Assembly: GCA_009774055.1 (NCBI GenBank)
Contig: VSNB01000006.1
Span: 1-26,651 of the forward strand
Source: Clostridiales bacterium
Lineage (GTDB): Bacteria; Bacillota; Clostridia; Oscillospirales; Oscillospiraceae
Length of the DNA: 26,651 nt
Direction of reading: 5' to 3'
In this document: positions 1 through 7,622 of the stretch, in pieces
Layout of the letters: each line of letters opens with the position of its first letter
Numbering within the stretch: position 1 is the first letter of the stretch
Translations under genes and position numbers: made by a program
The notes under the pieces: model-generated
Databases searched by the model: none
What the model was told of the DNA's origin: nothing
Seen by the model: the letters and a program-made list of their open reading frames with translations, nothing else

Positions 1-643
1 GTGCAGGATCGGGGGCTGCGGCGGGCGCTCCGCCGCTTTCCGCGTCCGCGTCCAGGCCCATGCCCGTTATCAGCTCCCGGGCCAGCTCCACGCTCATGAC
101 GTTCATGAACTCACTTTCCACCACGCCCTCGATGCTCAGCTGGAAGCTGACCACCACGATGGGACCGGTGCGAACCGGGAAATGCTCCTCCCGGACCTTA
201 TCCAGGTCCAGCAGCTCGAAGGATTCCGGGGTGGAGATATTCACCATCCGGCCCAGCAGATCGCTCAGAGCCGTGGAGGCCGCGCCCATCATCTGGTTCA
301 TGACCTCGCACACCACGCTGACGCTCAGCTCGTCCAGCTGGAACTCCTCATCGGGGGTTTCCGTTCCCAGCAGAATGTCCACGATGGCCTTCACGTCGCT
401 GCGCTTGAGCATCATAATGTTGCTGCCCTCCAGGCCGCAGACATATTTGATCTCTACGCCGATGGCCGGCTCGATCCGGCCCAGGGAAAAGTCCTCCGCG
501 TTGATCACCTGTACCGTGGGGGTCGTGATGTCCACGCGGTGGTCCAGCATGTTGGATACTGCCGTAGCGGAGGAGCCGAGGCTGATATTCATGGCCTCCC
601 CGATGGCGTCTATCGCCAGTGGACTAAATGTAATTTCTCCCAT
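1..643 (-). CDS. fliY: Flagellar motor switch phosphatase FliY (5' part, cut by window edge)
   Basis: About 214 N-terminal residues are present; the rest, including the expected C-terminal SpoA/FliN domain, lies outside the window. In Gram-positive motors FliY is a switch component that dephosphorylates CheY-P. Two CheC-type active sites of the form D/S-x3-E-x2-N are visible: D12/E16/N19 (DAIGEAMN) and a second one near residue 114 (SVVCEVMN). Both look intact. The segment ITTPTVQV is also typical of the family. The protein starts directly at the first CheC repeat. The EIDALL-type CheY-binding peptide that opens B. subtilis FliY is absent, although FliM just upstream has one. The ATG at 643 follows AAAGGAG, which overlaps the fliM stop codon, so translation is probably coupled. 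The last visible residues are Ala/Pro/Asp-rich and look like the linker to the SpoA domain. Confidence 0.93.
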   Translation of the reverse strand, partial: MGEITFSPLAIDAIGEAMNISLGSSATAVSNMLDHRVDITTPTVQVINAEDFSLGRIEPAIGVEIKYVCGLEGSNIMMLKRSDVKAIVDILLGTETPDEEFQLDELSVSVVCEVMNQMMGAASTALSDLLGRMVNISTPESFELLDLDKVREEHFPVRTGPIVVVSFQLSIEGVVESEFMNVMSVELARELITGMGLDADAESGGAPAAAPDPA

Positions 644-657
644 CAGGATACGCTCCT

Positions 658-1647
658 TTACGCCTTAATATATGTCTCACCGATTTTCACGGCCATTTGC
701 TTGTTATAGATGCCCATGCGCCCGTCAAACCAGCGCCGGCCGCTGATATTGAGATAAATGGGGGTGTCCTTGGGCTGTTTGATGTCTACCACGTCGCCTA
801 CGTTCAGATGGTAAATATCGCTCAGCTGCAGCTTGGTTCGGGCCAGCTCTGCGATGATCTCCAGGTCGGAATCCCGCAGGGAGTCGAAGATCTCTTCGGT
901 TTTGTCCTCCCCGCTGGTTCGGTGTCCGGTCTGCTTGCTGATCTCGCTGAAAATGTTGGTCAGCATCTCCCCCGGCAGGCACAGGCTCAGCCGCCCGCTG
1001 CTGTTGGGGAAGCGGATGTCCAGACCCACGATCACCACCGTGTCGTCGTAGCCGATGAGCTGGACCAGGGTTGGGTTCGTCTCCGTGCGCACGTAGGAGA
1101 AGTTCAGGGTAATATAGTTCTCCCAGCTGCGCCCCATGAAGGCCACCATATCGCTGATGATGTCCTTATACATGTTCAGCTCCAGGTCCGTCAGCTTATA
1201 GTCGGCGTCCAGTCCGTCGTCCGGCTCCCCTTCGCCGCCCATCATCCGGTCCATCATAGTCAGCAGCACCGGCATGGCCAGATGGATCAGGATTGGCGAC
1301 TCCTCCTGAAGGTCCTCCCGGTCGATCTTCGCCAGGGCTAGCACGTCTCCCTCGCGCAGGGCGTTGGAGAATTCGTAGTAGTGCAGCTCCTCAATGGACC
1401 CCACCTCGATTTCGCAGGTGGCGTGGAACATGGCGTTCAAACGGGAGTTGATGACCCGGGTGTAGTTCTCGAAGATGCTGTTGAGGATCTTCAAGCGGTC
1501 CTTGCTGAACTTCCGGGGACTGAAAAAGTCGTACTTCTTATATTTTTTTTCGGGGGCCTCCTCTTTTTTCGGGCCCTCGTCAAGACTTCCGCTCTGGGCT
1601 GCCGCCAGCAGGGCGTCGATCTGACTTTGTGATAAGACTTCTGCCAT
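658..1647 (-). CDS. fliM: Flagellar motor switch protein FliM
   Basis: FliM (329 aa) is the middle component of the C-ring and receives CheY-P to switch rotation. The N-terminus contains LSQSQIDALL (residues 5-14), the conserved CheY-P-binding peptide. The middle domain has family motifs such as FSPRKFSKDRLK and a CheC-like region with DRMMGGEGEP. The C-terminal SpoA-like domain begins near residue 255 and includes LNVGDVVDI and a Gly-Arg-Arg segment close to the end. Length is normal. The ATG at 1647 follows GAGGAG at good spacing. It lies between motB and fliY. In most Firmicutes fliL would stand directly upstream, but here motB does. Confidence 0.97.
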   Translation of the reverse strand: MAEVLSQSQIDALLAAAQSGSLDEGPKKEEAPEKKYKKYDFFSPRKFSKDRLKILNSIFENYTRVINSRLNAMFHATCEIEVGSIEELHYYEFSNALREGDVLALAKIDREDLQEESPILIHLAMPVLLTMMDRMMGGEGEPDDGLDADYKLTDLELNMYKDIISDMVAFMGRSWENYITLNFSYVRTETNPTLVQLIGYDDTVVIVGLDIRFPNSSGRLSLCLPGEMLTNIFSEISKQTGHRTSGEDKTEEIFDSLRDSDLEIIAELARTKLQLSDIYHLNVGDVVDIKQPKDTPIYLNISGRRWFDGRMGIYNKQMAVKIGETYIKA

Positions 1648-1695
1648 ATTGTCTCCTCATTCCGAACTTTGGATTCCGAAGGAACGTCCCATACG

Positions 1696-1720
1696 CGCCG
1701 CAGACGAAGCAGAGGCGGCG
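1696..1720 (-). other. Inverted repeat between motB and fliM
   Basis: The 113-nt motB-fliM gap contains a 6-bp stem (CGCCGC/GCGGCG, 1696-1701 with 1715-1720) and a 13-nt loop. No U-tract follows on the minus strand, so this is not a normal terminator. It could be an mRNA processing or stability element. It sits where fliL would be expected. The gap also carries two direct copies of TTCCGAA near 1660-1680. Confidence 0.35.
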
Positions 1721-1760
1721 GGGCGCTTTTGCTCTGACGGATATGGCGCGGGGAGCACGG

Positions 1761-2582
1761 TCACTCCGCCGCCGTATTGCTGGTACCCATGCTGGGATTA
1801 TCCTGCTGGGTGATGGTGTAATATTCGTCGATCACGCCTGCGAAGGGACTGTCCAGCCCCTCCTCCGCAAAGGAAATCATCAGCTCCACCCGGCGGTTCT
1901 TCCGCCGGTCCTCCTCGGCCTCGTTGCCGGCGATGGGCAGCCATTGGCCATCGCCCTCCGCCTTGATCCGCGCCTTGTTGATAGTGGTATTATCTCCCAG
2001 AAAGGCCGCCACCATCGCCGCACGGCTGGCCGACAGCCGGAAGTCCCAATAGGGGTCGTATTCCTTTTGGGCCGTGGCGGTATGACCGACCACCTTGATC
2101 TCGTTGATATTCAGCTTCGCATCCTCCAGCATGGGACACAGCCCCAGCAGAGCCTCCTCGCCGGCGGGCAGCAGCTCCCAGCTGTCCCCTCTGAAGAACA
2201 CGTCGTTATTGAAGCCGATGTACATGAACCCGTCTCCCACGGCAGATGTCACGGAATCGGAACTGCTCTGTCCTGCGGAATACTCCTGCAGATACTTCAG
2301 AATCATATCCACCGTCTCATTGACCTCGTCCTGGGTCATGGGCATGTCATCGCCCCGCTCCTGGTCGCTCTCGCCGTCGGGACCCAAGGGCCGGTCGTCG
2401 GTGCTGACCTCCGCGTCCTTATTGAAGCTCCGGACGATCAGCATCCACTTCTCCTCGCTGATGGTGGACATGGAGTACAGCAGCACGAAGAAGCACAGCA
2501 GCAGCGTCACCATGTCGCCATAGGTGTCCATCCAGTTGGCGCCGCCTTCACCGCCGCTCTTTTTCTTTTTTATGGAAGCCAT
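1761..2582 (-). CDS. motB: Stator protein MotB
   Basis: MotB (273 aa) anchors the stator to peptidoglycan and carries the ion-binding Asp. The short basic cytoplasmic N-terminus leads into one membrane helix (about 24-40) preceded by TYGD, with D23 the channel aspartate. The helix contains LLLCFFVLL; a Cys in this position is also seen in PomB-type stators, but ion specificity cannot be settled from sequence alone. An OmpA-like peptidoglycan-binding domain covers about 115-240, with RLSASRAAM (182-190) and RRKNRRVEL (226-234). The usual GHTD motif reads GHTAT (166-170), so the conserved acidic ligand is replaced by Ala. ATG at 2582 follows GAGGTGAG. It lies 34 nt after motA. Confidence 0.96.
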   Translation of the reverse strand: MASIKKKKSGGEGGANWMDTYGDMVTLLLCFFVLLYSMSTISEEKWMLIVRSFNKDAEVSTDDRPLGPDGESDQERGDDMPMTQDEVNETVDMILKYLQEYSAGQSSSDSVTSAVGDGFMYIGFNNDVFFRGDSWELLPAGEEALLGLCPMLEDAKLNINEIKVVGHTATAQKEYDPYWDFRLSASRAAMVAAFLGDNTTINKARIKAEGDGQWLPIAGNEAEEDRRKNRRVELMISFAEEGLDSPFAGVIDEYYTITQQDNPSMGTSNTAAE

Positions 2583-2616
2583 ATTTTGCTCACCTCATTA
2601 TGCAATGCCTCGCCCC

Positions 2617-3447
2617 TTACTCGGCAGCATCGCCGCCCTTGCCCTTCTTGCCGCCGCCGGAACCGTCGCGCTGGCGCTGGGCCACGAAGGTCAGGAGCTT
2701 CTCCCTCAGAGCCTTGGGGTTGGAACCGGCCTGAATAGACATGATGCCCTCCACGATAATCAGCTTGCAAAGCGTCTCCTCCTCGTCCCGCAGGCGCAGC
2801 TGGTTGGCGATAGGGCCGAATACCATGTGGGCCAGCACGCAGCCGTACAGGGTGGTCACCAGGGCGGTCGCCATAGCGGGTCCCAGGTTGCCGCCGCCGC
2901 TGGCCACGTCCATGGCCTTCAGCATGTTGATCAGACCTACCAGGGTACCCACCATGCCGAATGCGGGGGCCACGGAGCTGCCCTTGTCGTACATCCCCGC
3001 GCCGGCCTCGTGGCGGGCGGAGGACTGCTCGATGTCGTTCATCATGATCTCCCGGGCCTGGTCGGCGTCGTTATTGTCCACGATGAGCATGATGCACTGC
3101 TTGAAGAAGGGGTTCTCCTGCTGGTTGCCCTTTTCCTCCAGGGCCAGCAGGCCGTTCTTCCGCGCCACCTGGGCCAGGTCCACCAGCTCGTCGATGATCG
3201 CCAGGGGATCATTGCCCTTGATATTCATGAGCACCTTGAAGTGCTTGGGAATGTCCTTCAGCGCGGAGACGGGGAAGGAGGCGATGACGATCATGATGGT
3301 ACAGCCGATGGTAATGAAGATACTGGCCGGGTCGAAGAAGTTCTTCAACTGACCAGGGGTCAGCAGTCCGCCCTCGCCGCCGAACATCATACCGACCAGC
3401 ATGACCACGACGGCGCCCACTACACCGATTACATAGGTAATATTCAT
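2617..3447 (-). CDS. motA: Stator protein MotA
   Basis: MotA (276 aa) is the proton/sodium-channel subunit that pushes on FliG. Four membrane helices are visible: residues 3-21, about 40-59, about 157-177 (VAPAFGMVGTLVGL) and about 192-214 (ATALVTTLYGCVLAHMVF). The large cytoplasmic loop lies between helices 2 and 3. The C-terminal NPKALREKLLTF matches the family. An in-frame upstream ATG at 3507 would add 20 hydrophilic residues before the first helix. The ATG at 3447 has GGTGAG seven bases upstream and begins MNITYVIG as expected, so I chose it. The tail is Gly/Lys-rich. Confidence 0.96.
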   Translation of the reverse strand: MNITYVIGVVGAVVVMLVGMMFGGEGGLLTPGQLKNFFDPASIFITIGCTIMIVIASFPVSALKDIPKHFKVLMNIKGNDPLAIIDELVDLAQVARKNGLLALEEKGNQQENPFFKQCIMLIVDNNDADQAREIMMNDIEQSSARHEAGAGMYDKGSSVAPAFGMVGTLVGLINMLKAMDVASGGGNLGPAMATALVTTLYGCVLAHMVFGPIANQLRLRDEEETLCKLIIVEGIMSIQAGSNPKALREKLLTFVAQRQRDGSGGGKKGKGGDAAE

Positions 3448-3468
3448 ATCTTTTCTCACCCATTCTAA

Positions 3469-3560
3469 CTCCCCGGTGGGGAGAGATAATTCCATCGCAG
3501 GGCGCATTTGAGGCCCGTCCAGCGTCCTCGACGCTCCTCAAACGCGCCCCCGCGGGCGCG
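3469..3560 (-). other. flbD-motA intergenic hairpins
   Basis: Directly after the flbD stop is a 7-bp G/C stem (CGCGCCC/GGGCGCG, 3543-3560, 4-nt loop). A second small palindrome, CTCCCC-GGT-GGGGAG, lies at about 3469-3483 before the motA ribosome binding site. Neither has a U-tract. They are more likely to affect mRNA stability or relative expression inside the operon than to end transcription. Confidence 0.4.
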
Positions 3561-3776
3561 TCAGCGCCGGTCCGTCACCGTGATAATCCGGTGTACGTCC
3601 TGCACCTTAGCGTTGTACTCCTGAATCTTTTTGATAATGTCCTCGGGGGATTCCTTGACGATGAAGTAGTCCCGGTTCATCATGACGATCTTGGACTCCG
3701 GGATCATTTCGATGCTCTCGATCTGGTTGTGGTTGACGAGGAACCGCTCGTTGTTCCGCTTGGTCAATACGATCAT
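3561..3776 (-). CDS. flbD: FlbD family flagellar protein
   Basis: A small protein (71 aa) of the FlbD/YlzI family, found between flgE and motA or fliL in many Firmicutes operons. The family pattern is visible: MIVLTKRNNERFLVNHNQIE at the start, IESIEMIPESKIVMMNRDYFIVKE in spirit through the middle, and a helical end (EDIIKKIQEYN). Its molecular role is unsettled, and it should not be confused with the Caulobacter transcription factor FlbD. The ATG at 3776 follows AAAGGAG. No signal peptide or membrane segment is visible. Confidence 0.9.
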   Translation of the reverse strand: MIVLTKRNNERFLVNHNQIESIEMIPESKIVMMNRDYFIVKESPEDIIKKIQEYNAKVQDVHRIITVTDRR

Positions 3777-3794
3777 CGCGTTCTCCTTTCTTCG

Positions 3795-3822
3795 CCCCCG
3801 GCCGCCGCGAAGCGGCCGGGGG
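3795..3822 (-). other. Strong hairpin between flgE and flbD
   Basis: A perfect 11-bp G/C stem (3795-3805 paired with 3812-3822) with a 6-nt loop lies in the 79-nt gap between flgE and flbD. On the minus strand it is followed by the purine-rich flbD ribosome binding site rather than U residues, so it is not a classic terminator. A 3' stability or processing element that keeps hook mRNA abundant is plausible. Confidence 0.55.
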
Positions 3823-3855
3823 TATCGGTCATTCGCTGTTTACGAAGCTGTCAGC

Positions 3856-5184
3856 TTACCGCTTCATGTTCACCAGCTCCTCCAGCATGGAGTCGGTGAC
3901 GGTGACGATACGGGTGTTGGCCTGATAGCCGCGCTGGGTGACGATCATGTTGGCAAATTCCGTGGCCACGTCTGCGGTGGACGCCTCCAGGCCGCTGCCC
4001 TGGACCTTGACGCTCTTGAGCTGGTCCAGAAGGTTGCGCAGCTCCGGGGTGTAGCCGTCCCCGGCGTCGTCAGCCGTAGAAACGGCGTTGTTCAGGTAGG
4101 TGCCGCTGGGGAGCAGGCCGCCGGCAATACCGACGGTCGTCTCGCCCGCACCCTCCTGGGCCTTGTAGTAGGGACCGCCGGTGTGGGTCACGCCGTTGGG
4201 GCTGGTTACGCCGGCAATGGCGATATAGCCCACTACGATAGTCTTGCCGTTGGCCTTGGAGGTGCCGATGATGGCGCCGTTCTCGTTGATGCTGATTCCC
4301 TCCAGGCCGGCCTCCTTGTCGTTGAGGTTGGGGATGGGGCCGGTGTAGCCGGTCATCGTCTCCGGCGCATCGCCGTCAGCGCCCACCGCTCCGCCTGCGC
4401 CCTCCGGCAGCAGATCCAGATCCAGCTTACCATCCTCATCGTAATAGTCCGGGTTGGCAAGGGACAGGTTCTTCCGCTCCGTGCTCTGAGTTCCGTTAGC
4501 GCCCTCTGCGGGGTATCCGCTGAGGATGTCGTAGACTGCCTCGCCGGCATCCCAGTTCTTGGTGCCGTCAGCATTGAGGCCGCCATTGGCAAGGGTGGGC
4601 TCCGCAGCCGCCAGGGGGATCCGCAGGGGCACCAGCTGAGTGCTGAGAATCAGCTCATCCTGGATGTTCTTTCCGTTCTGCTTCGCCTCCAGAATTTGCT
4701 GCTCCGTAGCGCCCTTCACGTAGTCGGGATTATACACCATCTTGAAGCCGTAAACCACGTTGCCCTGGCCGTCCACTACATAGCCCTTGGGGTCGATATC
4801 AAAGTCTCCGGCCCGGGTCAGCATGGCCTTGCTGTAGTCATCGCCGGTGTCAAACACCATGTCCTTATCGCCCACCATGAAGAAGCCGTCGCCGTCGATC
4901 ATGCAGTCCAGGCCGAAGCCGGTGGGGTTAAAGGTGCCGGGGGCCATGTTCAGATCGATGGAGCCCACCTGGGAGCCGTAGCCGATCTGGGAGGGGGTGT
5001 TGCCGCCTCGGGTAGCGGTGCCGTCGCTGCCGGCCCGCCGGGTGGTGTACAGGGACTCCTGGAAGATCATCCGCTGGGCCTTGTAGGCGGTGGTATTCAC
5101 GTTGGCAATGTTATTGCCGATGACGTTGAGGTTGGTCATGTGGGTCTTGAGGCCGCCGATGGCGGCATACATTGCTCCAGTCAT
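3856..5184 (-). CDS. flgE: Flagellar hook protein FlgE
   Basis: FlgE (442 aa) polymerises into the hook. The N-terminal rod-type motif is clear (MYAAIGGLKTHM, NVIGNNIANVNTTAYKAQRM, about residues 5-42). It is followed by SQIGYGSQVGSIDLN and the IDGDGFFMVGD signature near residue 95. The C-terminal family motif ANMIVTQRGYQANTRIVTV lies about 20 residues from the end. The variable middle carries an acidic, Gly/Asp-rich stretch (about 220-280, LDLDLLPEGAGGA). The ATG at 5184 has AAAAGGAG 11 bases upstream; a second ATG at 5172 lacks good spacing. It lies downstream of the TIGR02530-type gene and upstream of flbD. Confidence 0.96.
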   Translation of the reverse strand: MTGAMYAAIGGLKTHMTNLNVIGNNIANVNTTAYKAQRMIFQESLYTTRRAGSDGTATRGGNTPSQIGYGSQVGSIDLNMAPGTFNPTGFGLDCMIDGDGFFMVGDKDMVFDTGDDYSKAMLTRAGDFDIDPKGYVVDGQGNVVYGFKMVYNPDYVKGATEQQILEAKQNGKNIQDELILSTQLVPLRIPLAAAEPTLANGGLNADGTKNWDAGEAVYDILSGYPAEGANGTQSTERKNLSLANPDYYDEDGKLDLDLLPEGAGGAVGADGDAPETMTGYTGPIPNLNDKEAGLEGISINENGAIIGTSKANGKTIVVGYIAIAGVTSPNGVTHTGGPYYKAQEGAGETTVGIAGGLLPSGTYLNNAVSTADDAGDGYTPELRNLLDQLKSVKVQGSGLEASTADVATEFANMIVTQRGYQANTRIVTVTDSMLEELVNMKR

Positions 5185-5277
5185 GCGATCAAATTCTCCT
5201 TTTTTACCTTTAAGCGCCGCCGCTCCCCCGCCAGTCGGGCGGGAGGGCAAAGCATCCTCGAAAGGTCCTGCTCTTTC

Positions 5278-5676
5278 TTACTTGAGAAGGACGGCGCCGT
5301 CAATATTGGTGAAAATATTCTCCTGCATCTCCTCTTGAGACATGGTAGTAATGACACGCCCGTGAGGGATGTTGATGATGAACGCCCTCGTGGCGTCGAA
5401 GGCCAGGATGTTGGTCGCGCCCTTGGCGCTGGCCCGCTCCACGCTGTCGGCAAGCTGATCCATCAGCGTGTCGGTGACCTCGATCCCCCGCTCCTCCGCT
5501 CTGGCCCGGGCGTGCTTGGAAAAAGCCACGGAAAAGCTCTCCCGTTCCTGGGAGGCGCTGGCGATTTCCCGCTGGAGCATAGAGCCGAACTGGCTTCCCG
5601 CGTCCCTGCGGCGAACCGGCTGTACCTGCTCCACCTGGTTGAGCCGGTCTATGGGTGTTATCCGATACTCTGCCAT
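5278..5676 (-). CDS. Flagellar operon protein, TIGR02530 type
   Basis: A 132-aa soluble protein with the pattern of the family named 'flagellar operon protein TIGR02530', found between flgD and flgE in many Firmicutes. Visible features are FSKHARARAEERGIEVT (about 52-68), a helical DQLADSVERASAKGATN segment, a strand pair around LAFDATRAFIINI, then RVITTMSQEEMQENIFTNID near the end. The function of the family is not established. Its position suggests a role in hook assembly. The ATG at 5676 follows GAGG with 8-nt spacing. No membrane segment is present. Confidence 0.88.
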   Translation of the reverse strand: MAEYRITPIDRLNQVEQVQPVRRRDAGSQFGSMLQREIASASQERESFSVAFSKHARARAEERGIEVTDTLMDQLADSVERASAKGATNILAFDATRAFIINIPHGRVITTMSQEEMQENIFTNIDGAVLLK

Positions 5677-5715
5677 ACTCTCATCCTCTTTCCGGCGCGA
5701 TGCAGGGATGGGATG

Positions 5716-6414
5716 TTATCCCAGCGCCTTCTCGACCGTCTCCTCAGCGGCATCCGTTCCGCTTCCGTTCTCGTCCGTACCCGGCGTCTCGTCTCCGCCC
5801 TCCACGGGCTTATCGACTCCCTCGCCCTCGCTGGGCTTATCGACGCCTTCGCCTTCACCAGGCTTGTCGACGTCTTCACCCTCACCGGGCTTGTCGGGGT
5901 CCTCGACCTCCGGCTTCTCAGGCAGCTTGCCCACGGCCATGATCTGGTTGAGCAGGTAGGTTTCATTCCCCACGAAGATAACCCGCTGGCCGTTGTACAG
6001 GCCCGTTCCGGTCACCACGCCTTCCTTCTCGCCCACCAGGTTGCCCTTCTCATCGTATATAGGCAGGGTCACGGTCTGGCCCACCAGGGAGGCGGCGTAG
6101 TTAAGGATGTTGGCCTCGGTCAGGTCGTCCACCTGGCCCTTCATCTCGGTGATGGCCTGCATGACCGTCATCTGGATGATCTGGTTCATCATGTCGTTGG
6201 GGTCCGCCTGGTTGTCGATGGTCTGGTTCTGCAGCTGAGTCACCATCAACAGCAGCATATCCTGGAAAGATAGCGTGTTGTTGGCCTCATCGGAATCCCG
6301 CTCCACCGTCGGGGCCCGGAACTGGCTCTGGTTGGTCCTCCGGGACTGGGCGACCTCCTGTCCATAGCCGGTAAACAGGTCGATCCCGCTGAACATATCG
6401 TTGTTGCTGCTCAT
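5716..6414 (-). CDS. flgD: Hook-capping protein FlgD with a C-terminal repeat tail
   Basis: FlgD (232 aa) caps the growing hook. The N-terminal capping signature is clear: LSFQDMLLLMVTQLQNQ (about 48-64), DPNDMMNQIIQMTVMQAITEM, and LNYAASLVGQTVTLP (about 104-118). A shortened beta region with VTGTGLYNGQRVIFVGNETYLLNQI follows. After about residue 175 the protein becomes an acidic low-complexity tail built from a 9-residue repeat of consensus DKPGEGEGV. The ATG at 6414 follows AGGAG, 19 nt after fliK. The tail is not part of normal FlgD. Confidence 0.94.
   Translation of the reverse strand: MSSNNDMFSGIDLFTGYGQEVAQSRRTNQSQFRAPTVERDSDEANNTLSFQDMLLLMVTQLQNQTIDNQADPNDMMNQIIQMTVMQAITEMKGQVDDLTEANILNYAASLVGQTVTLPIYDEKGNLVGEKEGVVTGTGLYNGQRVIFVGNETYLLNQIMAVGKLPEKPEVEDPDKPGEGEDVDKPGEGEGVDKPSEGEGVDKPVEGGDETPGTDENGSGTDAAEETVEKALG
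5806..5913 (-). repeat. 27-bp tandem repeat inside flgD
   Basis: Four units spaced exactly 27 bp apart start at about 5806, 5833, 5860 and 5887. They encode (V)DKPxEGEx units of 9 residues: DKPGEGEDV, DKPGEGEGV, DKPSEGEGV and a degenerate DKPVEGGDE. The period keeps the frame, so copy-number change would lengthen or shorten the FlgD tail without a frameshift. Confidence 0.85.
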
Positions 6415-6433
6415 TGCTTCACTCCTCTATGTG

Positions 6434-7597
6434 TTACTCTTCCAGGCCGAACAGGCCCAAGCGCAGCTTCTGCATGAACTCCTCGCTGCCCTGGCGTTCC
6501 TCCTGGCGTTCCTGCTGCTGGCGGTGCTGGTGCTGGCCCCGTCCGTCGGGGTCCGCCTGCCGGAAGTCCTGCTGCTGGCTCTCCCCGCCCCGCTGCACCT
6601 CAATGCGAATCTCCTCGTGGCCGTAAGCCTGGAGGGCGCTGTGGAGGCTGTTCAGATGCTGGTTGAGCAGGCCCTCGGTCTTGGGGCTGGCCGCGTGGAG
6701 CACGACCTGCAGTACGCCGGCGGTGTCCTTGGTCATCTGAATAACCAGGCTGCCCAGGTTCTGGGGGTTGAGCCGGATCTCGATGCGGTCCTGTCCCGTC
6801 TGGATGGCGGTGCGGATGATGTCGGCCATCTGGTCGTCCATCTCGGGGGCCTGGGTGTCCACGGTCTCGTACCGCTCGCCCACCTTCACGGGCACGGCCT
6901 CCGCCTCATGGAACACAGGCTGTTCGGTCACGCCCGCCTCGCCGGTGGGCTCCTCGGAATCCTCGGCGCGCTCCACCTGGATCTCGGGGGCCTCCTGGGG
7001 CTTCTCCGTCTCCTGGACGGGCTGCTGGGGGGCTTCCTGCTGCTGTGTCTGGACGGTTCCCTCCGTCATGGGCTGCTGGGGAGTCTCCTCCATGGCCTGC
7101 TGGAAATCCTTGGGCTGCTGCTCCATGGAAACCTCCGCGCCGATGCCCGCGTCCACGCCGGTATCCATGGCGGGTGCCTGATCTCCCAGGTCCATGGCCG
7201 CGCCCTCCACCGTCTCCTGGGGGATGGGGCTGACCACCGTACCGGCCTGCTCCACGTTCTCCACGATCTCGGGCCGGAACAGATCCATGATGCCCACCGC
7301 GTTGGGGTTGCCGGTGAGGTTCTCGGCCTTCAGCTCCTCCTCGTCCTTCTGCTTGACGGGCAGCTCGGGGCTCTTGGCCTCCTCCAGAGCTTCCTCCGCC
7401 TCCTTGAGGGGCTTGTCCTGCGGCTCCTTGCCGGCGGACTCGGAAGAGGAAGTTTTATTGCCGGACTGCTGCAGCATTTCCTGGAAGCTGACGGAGGACT
7501 GGTTGTTCTGGCTCTTGTTTCCCGCGCCGGGGACGGCGGAGAAGGTCGACGCCAGCTTCTGCATCTGCTGAAGCAATGTGTTTTCTACGGTATTCAC
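6434..7597 (-). CDS. fliK: Flagellar hook-length control protein FliK
   Basis: FliK (387 aa) measures hook length and triggers the export specificity switch. The N-terminal two thirds are low-complexity, Glu/Gln/Pro-rich and presumably extended, as usual in this family. The conserved C-terminal hook domain includes DRIEIRLNPQNLGSLVIQM (about 273-291) and LLNQHLNSLHSALQAYG. It ends in a Gln/Arg-rich segment and a short helix. The start codon is GTG at 7597, supported by AGGTGA nine bases upstream; no in-frame ATG lies nearby. It follows the unknown 352-aa gene. Confidence 0.92.
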   Translation of the reverse strand: MNTVENTLLQQMQKLASTFSAVPGAGNKSQNNQSSVSFQEMLQQSGNKTSSSESAGKEPQDKPLKEAEEALEEAKSPELPVKQKDEEELKAENLTGNPNAVGIMDLFRPEIVENVEQAGTVVSPIPQETVEGAAMDLGDQAPAMDTGVDAGIGAEVSMEQQPKDFQQAMEETPQQPMTEGTVQTQQQEAPQQPVQETEKPQEAPEIQVERAEDSEEPTGEAGVTEQPVFHEAEAVPVKVGERYETVDTQAPEMDDQMADIIRTAIQTGQDRIEIRLNPQNLGSLVIQMTKDTAGVLQVVLHAASPKTEGLLNQHLNSLHSALQAYGHEEIRIEVQRGGESQQQDFRQADPDGRGQHQHRQQQERQEERQGSEEFMQKLRLGLFGLEE

Positions 7598-7622
7598 TGT
7601 TTGCTGTCACCTCGGTTCTTGA

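Noticed and set aside
3682..6273. Plus-strand open frame of 863 codons opposite flgE and flgD
   Set aside because: It covers several well-supported minus-strand genes and shows only antisense-type composition.
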